Shown in pieces: positions 12,801-22,756 of a stretch of 64,000 bases of DNA. Origin of the DNA: Primulina eburnea (Eukaryota; Streptophyta; Magnoliopsida; Lamiales; Gesneriaceae); contig NW_027331409.1 of assembly GCF_022965805.1 (NCBI RefSeq), forward strand, positions 84,135-148,134, written 5' to 3'. Under the pieces are notes generated by a model that saw only the letters and a list, made by a program, of their open reading frames with translations, ran no database searches and was not told the DNA's origin. How positions within the stretch are numbered: the stretch's first letter is position 1; every line of letters begins with the position of its first letter. A program made the position numbers and the translations under genes.

Positions 12801-15554
12801 TTTGTTCTTTAGAGAAGTCGTTAGGTTGCATGGCATGCATAGGTACTATTGATTCTGTTCGCGATGTTAAATTCTTGAGTTACTTTTGGAAGACTTTATG
12901 GGCTAAACTTGGCACAAAATTGTTGTTTTCTACTACTTGTCATCCTCGAACGGATGGACAAACTGAAGTTGTCAATAGAACTTTGGGAACACTTTTGCGT
13001 GCTATTCTTAAAAAGAACTTGGATTGACATTTCTATGGACTTTATTTTGGGGTTGCCTAGGACTAAGAAGGGGAGGGATTCTATTTTTGTTGTTGTGGAT
13101 AGATTCTCTAAGATGGCACATTTTATAGCTTGTCATAAAACCGATGATGCTTCAAACATTGCGGATTTGTTCTTTAGAGAAGTCGTTAGGTTGCATGGCA
13201 TGCCTAGGACTATTGTTTCTAGTCGCGATGTTAAATTCTTGAGTTACTTTTGGAAGACTTTATGGGCTAAACTTGGCACAAAATTGTTGTTTTCTACTAC
13301 TTGTCATCCTCGAACGGATGGACAAACTGAAGTTGTCAATAGAACTTTGGGAACACTTTTGCGTGCTATTCTTAAAAAGAACTTGGATTGACATTTCTAT
13401 GGACTTTATTTTGGGGTTGCCTAGGACTAAGAAGGGGAGGGATTCTATTTTTGTTGTTGTGGATAGATTCTCTAAGATGGCACATTTTATAGCTTGTCAT
13501 AAAACCGATGATGCTTCAAACATTGCGGATTTGTTCTTTAGAGAAGTCGTTAGGTTGCATGGCATGCCTAGGACTATTGTTTCTGGTCGCGATGTTAAAT
13601 TCTTGAGTTACTTTTGGAAGACTTTATGGGCTAAACTTGGCACAAAATTGTTGTTTTCTACTACTTGTCATCCTCGAACGGATGGACAAACTGAAGTTGT
13701 CAATAGAACTTTGGGAACACTTTTGCGTGCTATTCTTAAAAAGAACTTGGATTGACATTTCTATGGACTTTATTTTGGGGTTGCCTAGGACTAAGAAGGG
13801 GAGGGATTCTATTTTGTTGTTGTGGATAGATTCTCTAAGATGGCACATTTTATAGCTTGTCATAAAACCGATGATGCTTCAAACATGGCGGATTTGTTCT
13901 TTAGAGAAGTCGTTAGGTTGCATGGCATGCCTAGGACTATTGTTTCTGGTCGCGATGTTAAATTCTTGAGTTACTTTTGGAAGACTTTATGGGCTAAACT
14001 TGGCACAAAATTGTTGTTTTCTACTACTTGTCATCCTCGAACGGATGGACAAACTGAAGTTGTCAATAGAACTTTGGGAACACTTTTGCGTGCTATTCTT
14101 AAAAAGAACTTGGATTGACATTTCTATGGACTTTATTTTGGGGTTGCCTAGGACTAAGAAGGGGAGGGATTCTATTTTTGTTGTTGTGGATAGATTCTCG
14201 AAGATGGCACATTTTATAGCTTGTCATAAAACCGATGATGCTTCAAACATCGCGGATTTGTTCTTTAGAGAAGTCGTTAGGTTGCATGGCATGCCTAGGA
14301 CTATTGATTCTGTTCGCGATGTTAAATTCTTGAGTTACTTTTGGAAGACTTTATGGGCTAAACTTGGCACAAAATTGTTGTTTTCTACTACTTGTCATCC
14401 TCGAACGGATGGACAAACTGAAGTTGTCAATAGAACTTTGGGAACACTTTTGCGTGCTATTCTTAAAAAGAACTTGGATTGACATTTCTATGGACTTTAT
14501 TTTGGGGTTGCCTAGGACTAAGAAGGGGAGGGATTCTATTTTTGTTGTTGTGGATAGATTATCTAAGATGGCACATTTTATAGCTTGTCATAAAACTGAT
14601 GATGCTTCAAACATTGCGGATTTGTTCTTTAGAGAAGTCGTTAGGTTGCATGGCATGCCTAGGACTATTGATTCTGTTCGCGATGTTAAATTCTTGAGTT
14701 ACTTTTGGAAGACTTTATGGGCTAAACTTGGCACAAAATTGTTGTTTTCTACTACTTGTCATCCTCGAACGGATGGACAAACTGAAGTTGTCAATAGAAC
14801 TTTGGGAACACTTTTGCGTGCTATTCTTAAAAAGAACTTGGATTGACATTTCTATGGACTTTATTTTGGGGTTGCCTAGGACTAAGAAGGGGAGGGATTC
14901 TATTTTTGTTGTTGTGGATAGATTCTCTAAGATGACACATTTTATAGCTTGTCATAAAACCGATGATGCTTCAAACATTGCGGATTTGTTCTTTAGAGAA
15001 GTCGTTAGGTTGCATGGCATGCCTAGGACTATTGTTTCTGGTCGCGATGTTAAATTCTTGAGTTACTTTTGGAAGACTTTATGGGCTAAACTTGGCACAA
15101 AATTGTTGTTTTCTACTACTTGTCATCCTCGAACGGATGGACAAACTGAAGTTGTCAATAGAACTTTGGGAACACTTTTGCGTGCTATTCTTAAAAAGAA
15201 CTTGGATTGACATTTCTATGGACTTTATTTTGGGGTTGCCTAGGACTAAGAAGGGGAGGGATTCTATTTTGTTGTTGTGGATAGATTCTCTAAGATGGCA
15301 CATTTTATAGCTTGTCATAAAACCGATGATGCTTCAAACATTGCGGATTTGTTCTTTAGAGAAGTCGTTAGGTTTCATGGAATGCCTAGGACTATTGATT
15401 CTGTTCACGATGTTAAATTTGTAATGCCCGAGATTTAATTATTATAATCAGACGTTGATTAGTTAAAAGAATTGAGACATCAGGAGTTAAAATAAGACAT
15501 GAAAGGAAAACCGGGCGTTGATGCATAACAAATCAAGGAGTGGGCAGAATATGT

Positions 15555-15731
15555 GGCGCCCGAGCGGTAGAAAGAGACCGCCCGAGCGCCAAAGCCACAC
15601 TTATGGAAAGGTTGGACAGAACGCCTGGCGCCCGAGCGGCAGAAAGTTACCGCTCGAGCGCCAGTGTGTAATCGTCGAGGCTTGGACAGAAGGCTCCGCG
15701 CTCGAGCGGTAAAGATTGACCGCTCGAGCGC
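15555..15731 (+). repeat. Three GC-rich inverted pairs in the solo LTR
   Basis: Three hairpin-like pairs based on GGCGCTCGAGCGGT ... ACCGCTCGAGCGCC, with 8-10 nt between arms: 15555-15590, 15627-15662 and 15698-15731. Deviations from perfect symmetry are C/T or G/A transitions, as expected from CpG decay. They lie just upstream of the TATA-like tract. Confidence 0.85.
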
Positions 15732-15786
15732 GAATCACGCAAAACGAGATTTCGCCACTTGCCTTCTTGCATGCATCGTATAGGTG

Positions 15787-15806
15787 TATATATATATATA
15801 TGTATA
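15787..15806 (+). promoter_or_regulatory. Probable TATA region of the solo LTR
   Basis: Alternating TA tract about 370 bp into the LTR, after the GC-rich motif cluster. The minus-strand gypsy LTRs have the same order (motif cluster, then TATA tract). Promoter activity is inferred. Confidence 0.45.
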
Positions 15807-17492
15807 CTTCGAGATTTCTTCAGAAAGAAGAACGAAGGATTCGAGAAAGGTTCCGAAATAAGAGTTGAAAATCCTTACGCCTTTTCTGAGAAATCCGCCC
15901 GTCAGATTTTGAATCCGACTGTAGTACCGTGTTTCAATCAACATAGGCTATAACTGGACGTAAGTTTTGTTACGTTTAGACATGTTTTGAATTTATGATG
16001 TAGTCAGAATTGAATAGGATTCATATATGATGTTCTTGTCATGTTAGACATCATAGAATCGAAGTCAGATTAAAGAACAGACTGTCTATCCAATTGTTAT
16101 GATTTTCAGAGTCGATTGGACTGAGATTTCATATCAAAATTGTATTATCGTTCAGAATTTGAGTTGTTTCGATATTGATTATAAATTCTTATATTATATT
16201 TGTAATGTTGAGGTTGACGGGGGTAACAAGACTGTATTGTTGTACCGTTAAAACATCAGTTGATTCAGATTGATCAGATTCAGTGATGATTTAGATTTCA
16301 TCGTGATATTCGTTGATATAAATCAGATTGTATTTTGTTCAGATACTGATCAGATTATGTACTGAGTTGGGTATTGATCAGAACAGATTGTGTATTGAGT
16401 TATTCACTGACACAGTGTATTCGATATTGTCATTTCAGATTTGATATGGACAGAGTTGAATACCAGACTTCGTCGTCGTCAGGCAGGGATGACAAAGGTA
16501 TAATTCATGTGATATTCGGGAAGAAACAACTCAATCGAGACCATCCTTGAGTTGCCCAATAAATCACATACTATATTCTTGTTTATGCTTTGATTTTAGC
16601 ATTTTATTCAAATGTATGAGATTATTGTCATATTCAGATATGAATATGATTATGCTTTGTTTACAGATTATTATTAATTGCATTTAAGATAGGAAAGTCT
16701 TGACAGTCATTGTCAGACTTCTAGACGTTCGGTGTATCTCAACTTAGGAGCAGGTATTACTCCTATTTCAGCCGTTGATACAGCTCGAACCGAAGTCTAG
16801 GAATAAGACGTACGGTTACCACGATCGGTTGAGTAGGTAACAGGAATTGACGTCTTATTCATCACGGGATCCCTAGAGTTCTAGTCGAGTCAAGTCTAGA
16901 CATGATTTGATTAGGACTGCATGCTTATATGGATGTGGTTCCTAGATCATGGGGCCCATCGTTATTTCTTTCAGGCATGATAGCATGTTTGTATGATTTA
17001 GATTGTTTTATGCATGTTTATCTGATTTGAGTTGCATGCTTATTTACTTTAATTTCATAGATTATGAAATATATTGATTTATTCATGACAGCATGTTTCA
17101 TGAATTATTATGTGTATATGCATGTTTACCATCTTTTATACTGGGATTTATTCTCACCGGAGTTATCCGGCTGTTGTCTTGTTTTGTATGTGTGCATGAC
17201 AACAGGTGGGGCTGGATCAGGGTCGAGATGACGATGAGAGAAGACGAGTTAGCGTGGTGATTCCGGACTTACAGTAGACTTGGTTTTATTACTTGAATTT
17301 AGTAGTTGAACCTTATACTAGATTATTTTATTTTAATACTGAAATTTATTTTATACAGATATGTATATTATTAGATGCCATTACCTTCCGCGTTTATATT
17401 TTAAAAAGAAAAATTTTTAGACCCTGTTTATCAGAACAGATAATTAAATCCCAAAGACGATTAAGAAGATGATTAGCGTCTGGGTCCCCACA

Positions 17493-17864
17493 AAATTCTT
17501 GAGTTACTTTTGGAAGACTTTATGGGCTAAACTTGGCAAAAAAATTTTGTTTTCTACTACTTGTCATCCTTCAACGGGTGGACAAACTGAAGTTGTCAAT
17601 AGAACTTTGGGAACACTTTTGCGTGCTATTCTTAAAAAGAACTTGGATTGACATTTCTATGGACTTTTTTTTGGGGTTGCCTAGTACTAAGAAGGGGAGG
17701 GATTCTATTTTTGTTGTTGTGGATAGATTCTCTAAGATGGCACATTTTATAGCTTGTCATAAAACCGATGATGCTTCAAACATGGCGGATTTGTTCTTTA
17801 GAGAAGTCGTTAGGTCGCATGGCATGCCTAGGATTATTGTTTCTGGTCGCGTATGGGCTAAAAC
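17493..17864 (+). repeat. Integrase-core satellite, one-unit fragment
   Basis: Array remnant between the solo LTR and the first copia element. Its second half carries the rare variant [12 protein letters not shown], also seen at about 29050, so it is close to block 2. Right before the copia LTR about 33 bp are missing (ggtcgcg joins tatgggctaaa). Confidence 0.93.
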
Positions 17865-20062
17865 TGTTAGAGTAGGTGCCCGTCGAGCCAAGTGTTGGCC
17901 GAGTGTTCACAATGAAACTCTATGTATAAGCAATCTTTATTTTAATAATATTTGAAATTATTATTTTGGCAAATCTTTATCTGTATACCCATGCTAGCTG
18001 CATAGATAAAGCCCTTGAATATACAAATAGTAGAAAGAATATGAGATGCTCATATGATGAGTATCATGAAACTCATATTTGTAATACTGTATATTCTAAA
18101 CGGTTCCTAGTCGATTCAGCCGCCACTAAGAAGGATATAGGCCGCTAGAGTTCGAGACTAGTATCTGCGATGTGAGTACCATGTTTCATTGGTAGGGGAC
18201 ATTGTGATGTCCGAACATGCAGATAGGTGCACCTTGTAGAGTGCACTGAACAACCCTCCATAAAAGGACTTTCCAAGTGGTTCTCACTTATCGAGTGGAA
18301 ATGTCCTAGTTTATGGTTGTACAGAATTAGTCCTTATGACCCGGGACAACATTGAGACTCTATGTGCTAGAATTACACTTTGACTTGTTTACCGACTCTT
18401 ATGGGGTCATCAGGTGGCAAGGTTGGGTGTTCTGTCGAAACACATAGGAGTCGATGCATTGTAGTCGGGGATTCACCGCTTACCTTCGGGTATGGATATC
18501 CTATGTGTTATCATGTGTATGTAGATCGAAATCTCTGGCCAGAGTATGGTTGTAATTATGAAAGGTGTTTCATAGATTACACCATCGATGCAACTACGAC
18601 ATGACACATAGTATCGATTCATTGACAACTCTCGATAAACCAATGGTTGTCGAATCGATCGGGATATATGAGTTGAAGGGACCGTACTGTGCGCTAACCA
18701 TAATTGAATGGTTCTTGCAGGCACTATCATGTGATACCTAGGGAATCACGTAAGCGATGCTGCTAGGCGTTTAACGTGATTGGTTGGGTACTATCAGACT
18801 TGAGTTCTGACGTTCTTATTATCAAGGTGTTGATAAGTAAGAATGGAGCAATTAGGGTATGCTCGAATAAGGACATGTTTAGTCCGAATCACATGGAGAT
18901 GTGAACCCACGGCTAGTTGTATCAATGAACCATTGAGGGCCACACAAGTACTAGCTTTGTAAATCCCGATGAGAAGTAAAATAGTTCAATGTGTTGAACG
19001 GCTTATAAAGGAGTTTATAAGCGTAAGTAAAATTAGAAGTTTGACTTCTATAAAGGAGAAAATGGTTCAATGTGTTGAACGGCTTATAAATGTGTTTATA
19101 AGCGTAAAGAAAAATAGAAGTATGACTTCTATGAGAGAAATATAAATTTTAATTTATGAAAGTGTTCCTAGATTAAAATTTGGCCAAGTAAATAATGTAG
19201 TTGAAAATTGTGATTTTCATAAACATTATTGGGGACTAAATTAAATTAATTCAAGTGTTGAATTAATTAAACACTAGTAGACCTAGTAGAGTCTAAATAA
19301 TTAAAATTAATTCAAGTGTTGAATTAATTAAATAATATTGAGTCTTGTAGAGCTCAATTAAAATAATTATTTAACTAGTGGGACTTGAATAAATTCAAGT
19401 AGTATTTAATTAATCTCAAATATGTTTGAGATAATTAAAATTTAGTCCATGGTTTTTAATGTGTTAAAAACCATATAATATATGTGAGACATGCTAGGGT
19501 TTGCATGCTTGGGAGGTGAAGAGTCTTGAATACTTTTGATTAAAAAATTGCAAAGGCATACAACTTTTGTATCTAACTTTTTGCAACCCCAAGAGAACTC
19601 TTCCCTCCTCCATTCCACTCAACTTGGCCGAAAATTCTCCTCCCAATTTCTCTCCATTTTTCTCTTCTTGTGTGTTCTTCAATTTGTTGAGGAACACTAC
19701 ACTTCTCTTTGAAAAATCCTCACATTTTTCTAGTGCAAATTGTGAGGGGATCTACCTAGTTGGTGGTGGGCCTAATTTGAAGGAAAGCTTCAAGGATTTG
19801 GAGGAGAGCTTGTAGATTCATCTTCCATTCAAGAGCTTTGTTGCTAGTCAACAAAGTTGGAGCCACAATCAACTTTTAAAGTTGATAGGTAAAATTTTCT
19901 CAACACCCTATGCTTGAAAGTTGAGATTTTTGTATATGTTTGCACAACTAGTACATGGTGTTCATTTTTGATAAATATTCTTGAAAAATTTCGGTTTTCA
20001 TGATTAATAAAATATTTTGTGCTTCCGTTGCGATTTTGAACACCGTATATCGATCCCTTTCA
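17865..20062 (+). repeat. Copia element 1, 5' LTR
   Basis: Begins TGTTAGAGTAGGTGCCC and ends CGATCCCTTTCA. It carries the stem-loop chain annotated separately. A TATA-like stretch (ccatataatatatg) lies at about 19471-19484. The 3' LTR is the same sequence displaced by 7272 bp. Confidence 0.95.
17975..19474 (+). other. Chain of perfect short stem-loops in the copia 1 5' LTR
   Basis: At least 17 perfect inverted repeats follow one another, mostly with 3-4 nt loops. Examples (5' arm / 3' arm): 17975-17982/18004-18011; GGACAT-tgtg-ATGTCC at 18197-18212; AACACATAGGA 18439-18449 with its complement 18499-18509, enclosing TACC-ttcg-GGTA (18481-18492); ATCGATTC 18613-18620 with 18652-18659; GTTCAA-tgtg-TTGAAC 18984-18999; GCTTATAAA-ggag-TTTATAAGC 19001-19022; TAGAAGT-ttg-ACTTCTA 19034-19050; a second run of the same three at 19065-19130; TGAAAAT-tgtg-ATTTTCA 19202-19219; AATTAATTCAA-gtg-TTGAATTAATT at 19244-19268 and 19305-19329; ATCTCAAA-tatg-TTTGAGAT 19413-19432; ATGGTTTTTAA-tgtg-TTAAAAACCAT 19449-19474. 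The function is unknown. Confidence 0.85.
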
Positions 20063-20064
20063 AG

Positions 20065-20077
20065 TGGTATCAAGAGC
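20065..20077 (+). promoter_or_regulatory. Primer binding site, copia 1
   Basis: TGGTATCAAGAGC starts 2 nt after the LTR. It matches the initiator-Met tRNA 3' end with one extra A compared with copia 2 (TGGTATCAGAGC), so priming from this copy may be weakened. Confidence 0.8.
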
Positions 20078-20187
20078 TAAGGTTACTAGTTTTTGTGCAA
20101 CATATACAAGATATTATATTGAGGGCGATTTCTAACCGTTTGAGATGAAAATTTGCAACAAAACCGAGGCCTTCTTGTGGGGAATTT

Positions 20188-20276
20188 CGGGCAGCATGTT
20201 GCTGCCCGTTTCGGGCAGCTCGGGCTGCCCGAGGGCTGCCCATTTCGGGCAGCAAGGGCAGCCCGAGGGGCTGCCC
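20188..20276 (+). repeat. GGGCAGC palindrome cluster in the copia 1 leader
   Basis: Perfect hairpins in series: CGGGCAGC-atgtt-GCTGCCCG (20188-20208), CGGGCAGC-tcgg-GCTGCCCG (20212-20231) and GGGCAGCCC-gag-GGGCTGCCC (20256-20276). They are GC-rich on an AT-rich background. A diverged counterpart lies at 43641-43715 in copia 2. Confidence 0.85.
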
Positions 20277-21410
20277 GAACAGCCCCTAAAGTTAACAAAA
20301 AAAAAATTTTTTTTGCATGTTGGCCGGAATGTTGGCCGGAATCCGGCGACGGAACTCCGGCGACGGCGATGACGACTAGGGTTTCCAAAAGTGTTTTGGA
20401 ATATCAAAGTGTCATGGGCCTTGAGTTGTTGGGCCATTAGATGGTCAACATATTTGTGAATTTTAAATGGGCCAAAATGTTTTTGGTGAAAAATAAGTTT
20501 TTGGGCCCTTAAGTTTAAAATTACAAAAGTTGCAAATTTTTCTCATAAAATAAATAATTGAAGTTGGACTTTAATTATTTATAGTAAATTGTGATTTATA
20601 AGAAATTCGGTTATAAATAAATTAATTGGAAAGTAGACAAAGGTGTTTGTATACTTTGTTAATTTAGTTTATAATCGTGGCGGTTAGTGATTGGTTCAAG
20701 ATATATAATATTGGATCAATTAATTATTGTGATAATTAATTGATGGTGTATGATATGTGATATTATGCATGAAGGATGATCAAAAGCCCAAGCCCAATTT
20801 GCTAGGTGTATGCTAGGATATTTGTGTTGTATGATTGTAATAATTATCAATTTAAAGTGGGCTTGGTTTATGGCCCGTTCCCACCCCATGAGATGTATCC
20901 CTATGTGCCATGGATATTTATTTGTAAATATTAGAATAGGGGAAGATCAAGATTGGAAGATGGTGGCCTTGGTGATTATGAAGATCGAAGACATGTAATA
21001 TTGGATGCTAATGTAATAGTATAGTTGCATTGCATCCCGTGCATTTACCCTAGGATTGGACCTAGGCCCGTGTTTGGCTCACACGGGCCATTAGTACTTG
21101 GGGCGATTGATCATCCTTGTATTGTTTTCTATTTATAATATATGCATGATATGTTATAAATAATGAGTATGTGCGTTATTATTATTATAATAACAAAGTT
21201 GCATGAATCCGGCAAACATACGATCAAACATGGCGACCTTTTAAAATAAAATTAATGATGAGACCTTTCAAAATTAAAAACCCTCATTTTGAATAAGATT
21301 CAAAATTAATATCAAGCCCGAAAAGGGGAATTATAAATTTGTTTATAATTTCCTTGTCTTCCATCGACAATGGGTGCATGATGAACGCTACCCGTACTCG
21401 GGGCTCGGCT

Positions 21411-21692
21411 CATATTATTGGGGGGGCCCTGGGTGCCGGAAAGCTGTGACATCCATTGACATGGTGATGTGAACTACGTGGAACTCCCATGATTTCGGCT
21501 CATATTATTGAGGGAACTCATGGCGACCGTCCATTAAGGTTCAACATCGATGGGTAAGGCTTGACACGTGAAGATGAACGACGTCATATTATTGGGTCCT
21601 AATCAAACGTGAGACAAAAGTTTACGTAGAGGGTTGCATTGTGATGCAATTGGAAACTACCTTTTAGGAATTGTGATTGGCTGATATTATTC
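21411..21692 (+). repeat. Four spaced CATATTATTG motifs before gag (copia 1)
   Basis: catattattg at 21411-21420, 21501-21510 and 21585-21594, and gatattattc at 21683-21692, spaced 90, 84 and 98 bp and each followed by a G-rich stretch. The order is conserved in copia 2 (44830, 44920, 45004, 45101). The position just before gag would fit a packaging or dimerisation signal, but that is inference. Confidence 0.7.
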
Positions 21693-21889
21693 GGGATCAC
21701 AATTCGTTAATTGGACCTTACGTACCTACTGAGGAAAGGAGTTTCCCGTTTTCACTAGAGGGTAGTGAAAGATGTCAAAACAGTGGGAGCAAATATTTAT
21801 GAAGTAAAAGTCCAAACTTCATATCTTACTAAATATTTAAAATAGTCATCAACATTTATCTGTTTTACTTTTCAGTACAAATTTTGACA

Positions 21890-22750
21890 ATGTCTTCGAT
21901 TCGCAATCCGATATCTGCAATACTCGACAAACACATGTTAACCGGACCTAATTACCTCACTTGGCTAAGAAACCTAAAAATCGTCTTGAATTCGGAAAGG
22001 GTAACATATACACTAACTCAGTCGCCCCCTGTTGAGGCTCCGACTGACTGCAATCCTGAGGAATTGCAGGCTTACAAGGAATGGTGTGACCATGACTTGA
22101 TAGCCAGGTGTTATATGCTGACTTCTATGAACGATGAGCTTCAGAGGCGTTTTGAGGGTGCAAAGAGTGCTGCTGACATTCATTTGCATCTCAAAGAGCT
22201 CTTTGGTGAGCAAACACGACCTCTAAGGCATGCTACCGTCAAGGAGCTGATCACTTTGCGCATGCGAGATGGGGCCTCGGTCCATGAGCATGGCTTAAAG
22301 GTGATCGGGCTCGTGGACAAGCTCGTTGGCATGGATTTGATCTTGCCTTCGGAGTTGACCACGGACGTGTTGCTGTTATCGCTGCCTAGCTCATTTGATC
22401 CTTTTGTGGTGAACTTCAACATGAACAAGATGGAACCGACCCTTGAGGAGTTGGTAAACATGCTTGTTACCTTTGAGTCCACTATCAAGAAAGAGAAGTC
22501 GGTTCTTTATGTGGGTTCTTCATCTGGTACGAAGATTGATCCACATGGGAATGGAAAGAAGCGTTCTTTCCAACGTCCCGAGAAGAACGAGCCCTTGTTG
22601 AGGCAATCTCCGAATCCCGTTGTGGCAGCCAGACCAGTTAAGGCTGACAAGACTGGTGATGTTTGTCATCACTGCAAGAAGCCTGGACATTGGAGGCGAA
22701 ATTGCAAAGAATATCTTGCCCAGAAGTGTTCTGGAAACGGTATGTTCTAA
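21890..22750 (+). CDS. gag: Ty1/copia Gag protein (copy 1)
   Basis: Open frame of 286 codons encoding the capsid/nucleocapsid precursor of a copia element, which would assemble cytoplasmic particles and bind the element's RNA. The N-terminal part has the copia-gag pattern (LTGPNYLTWLRNLKIVL near residue 20). A CCHC zinc knuckle, CHHCKKPGHWRRNC (CX2CX4HX4C), lies near the C-terminus, after a basic, Lys/Arg-rich linker. I chose the ATG at 21890; codons upstream have no ATG in frame nearby. The frame ends at TAA right where pol would begin. Protease remnants follow in the same frame after a second stop, so the ancestral product was probably a gag-pol fusion. The protein is nearly the same as that at 45306-46166. 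It is the only intact coding region of the element. Confidence 0.9.
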   Translation: MSSIRNPISAILDKHMLTGPNYLTWLRNLKIVLNSERVTYTLTQSPPVEAPTDCNPEELQAYKEWCDHDLIARCYMLTSMNDELQRRFEGAKSAADIHLHLKELFGEQTRPLRHATVKELITLRMRDGASVHEHGLKVIGLVDKLVGMDLILPSELTTDVLLLSLPSSFDPFVVNFNMNKMEPTLEELVNMLVTFESTIKKEKSVLYVGSSSGTKIDPHGNGKKRSFQRPEKNEPLLRQSPNPVVAARPVKADKTGDVCHHCKKPGHWRRNCKEYLAQKCSGNGMF

Positions 22751-22756
22751 ATTTAA

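Larger units (their letters stand above)
1..15419 (+). repeat. Integrase-core-derived 364-bp satellite, block 1 (about 44 units)
   Basis: Head-to-tail tandem array. Unit starts (catttctatgg) recur every 363-366 bp, for example at 245, 609, 972 and 1318. Translated in its best frame, each unit is a Ty3/gypsy integrase core fragment: SMDFILGLP, then [57 protein letters not shown] and a stop just after the unit junction (KKNLD-stop). Aligned to the intact integrase at 58849-59142, the spacing of the three catalytic positions is the same (61 residues, then D35E). Units at about 1.3-7.5 kb tend to alternate between two classes (IDSV/YFW and IVSN/YVW). Units from 7.5 to 15.2 kb are more uniform. 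Unit 3 (972-1317) has an 18-bp deletion. The window opens inside a unit. The block ends at the target site of the solo LTR. This is a satellite, not a gene. Confidence 0.95.
15420..17492 (+). mobile_element. Solo LTR of a Ty3/gypsy-type element
   Basis: Begins TGTAATGCCCGAG and ends GGGTCCCCACA. It is flanked by a perfect 5-bp target duplication aaatt (15415-15419 and 17493-17497) that lies inside a satellite unit, and the unit continues in phase after it. There is no internal region, primer site or polypurine tract, so this is a solo LTR left by LTR-LTR recombination. Its end and its block ctcaccggagttatccgg (about 17150) match the LTRs at 30903-32788, 36097-37985 and 61945 onward, which places it in the same broad gypsy group. 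Length is 2073 bp. Confidence 0.92.
20078..21889 (+). other. Long untranslated leader of copia 1
   Basis: About 1.8 kb between primer site and gag with no convincing coding sequence. It holds the GGGCAGC palindrome cluster, a GGCGACGG-rich stretch (20343-20370) and four copies of a catattattg-type motif (21411, 21501, 21585, 21683). The second copia element has the same layout at 43509-45305. Confidence 0.75.

Noticed and set aside
126..15310. Dozens of overlapping frames of about 160 codons along the array
   Set aside because: They start at TTG, repeat with the satellite period and result from the one-base frame roll. They are not separate genes.
1..15419. A domesticated host integrase gene family
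   Set aside because: No promoter, intron or complete domain; units are fragments that end at each junction, and most lack one catalytic residue.
20065..20077. A tRNA gene at the initiator-Met-like sequence
   Set aside because: Only the 12-13 nt complementary to the tRNA end is present, right after an LTR; it is a primer site.
20086..20440. Frames in the copia leader encoding Gly/Pro/Cys-rich peptides
   Set aside because: They come from the GGGCAGC palindrome cluster and are not kept in copia 2.
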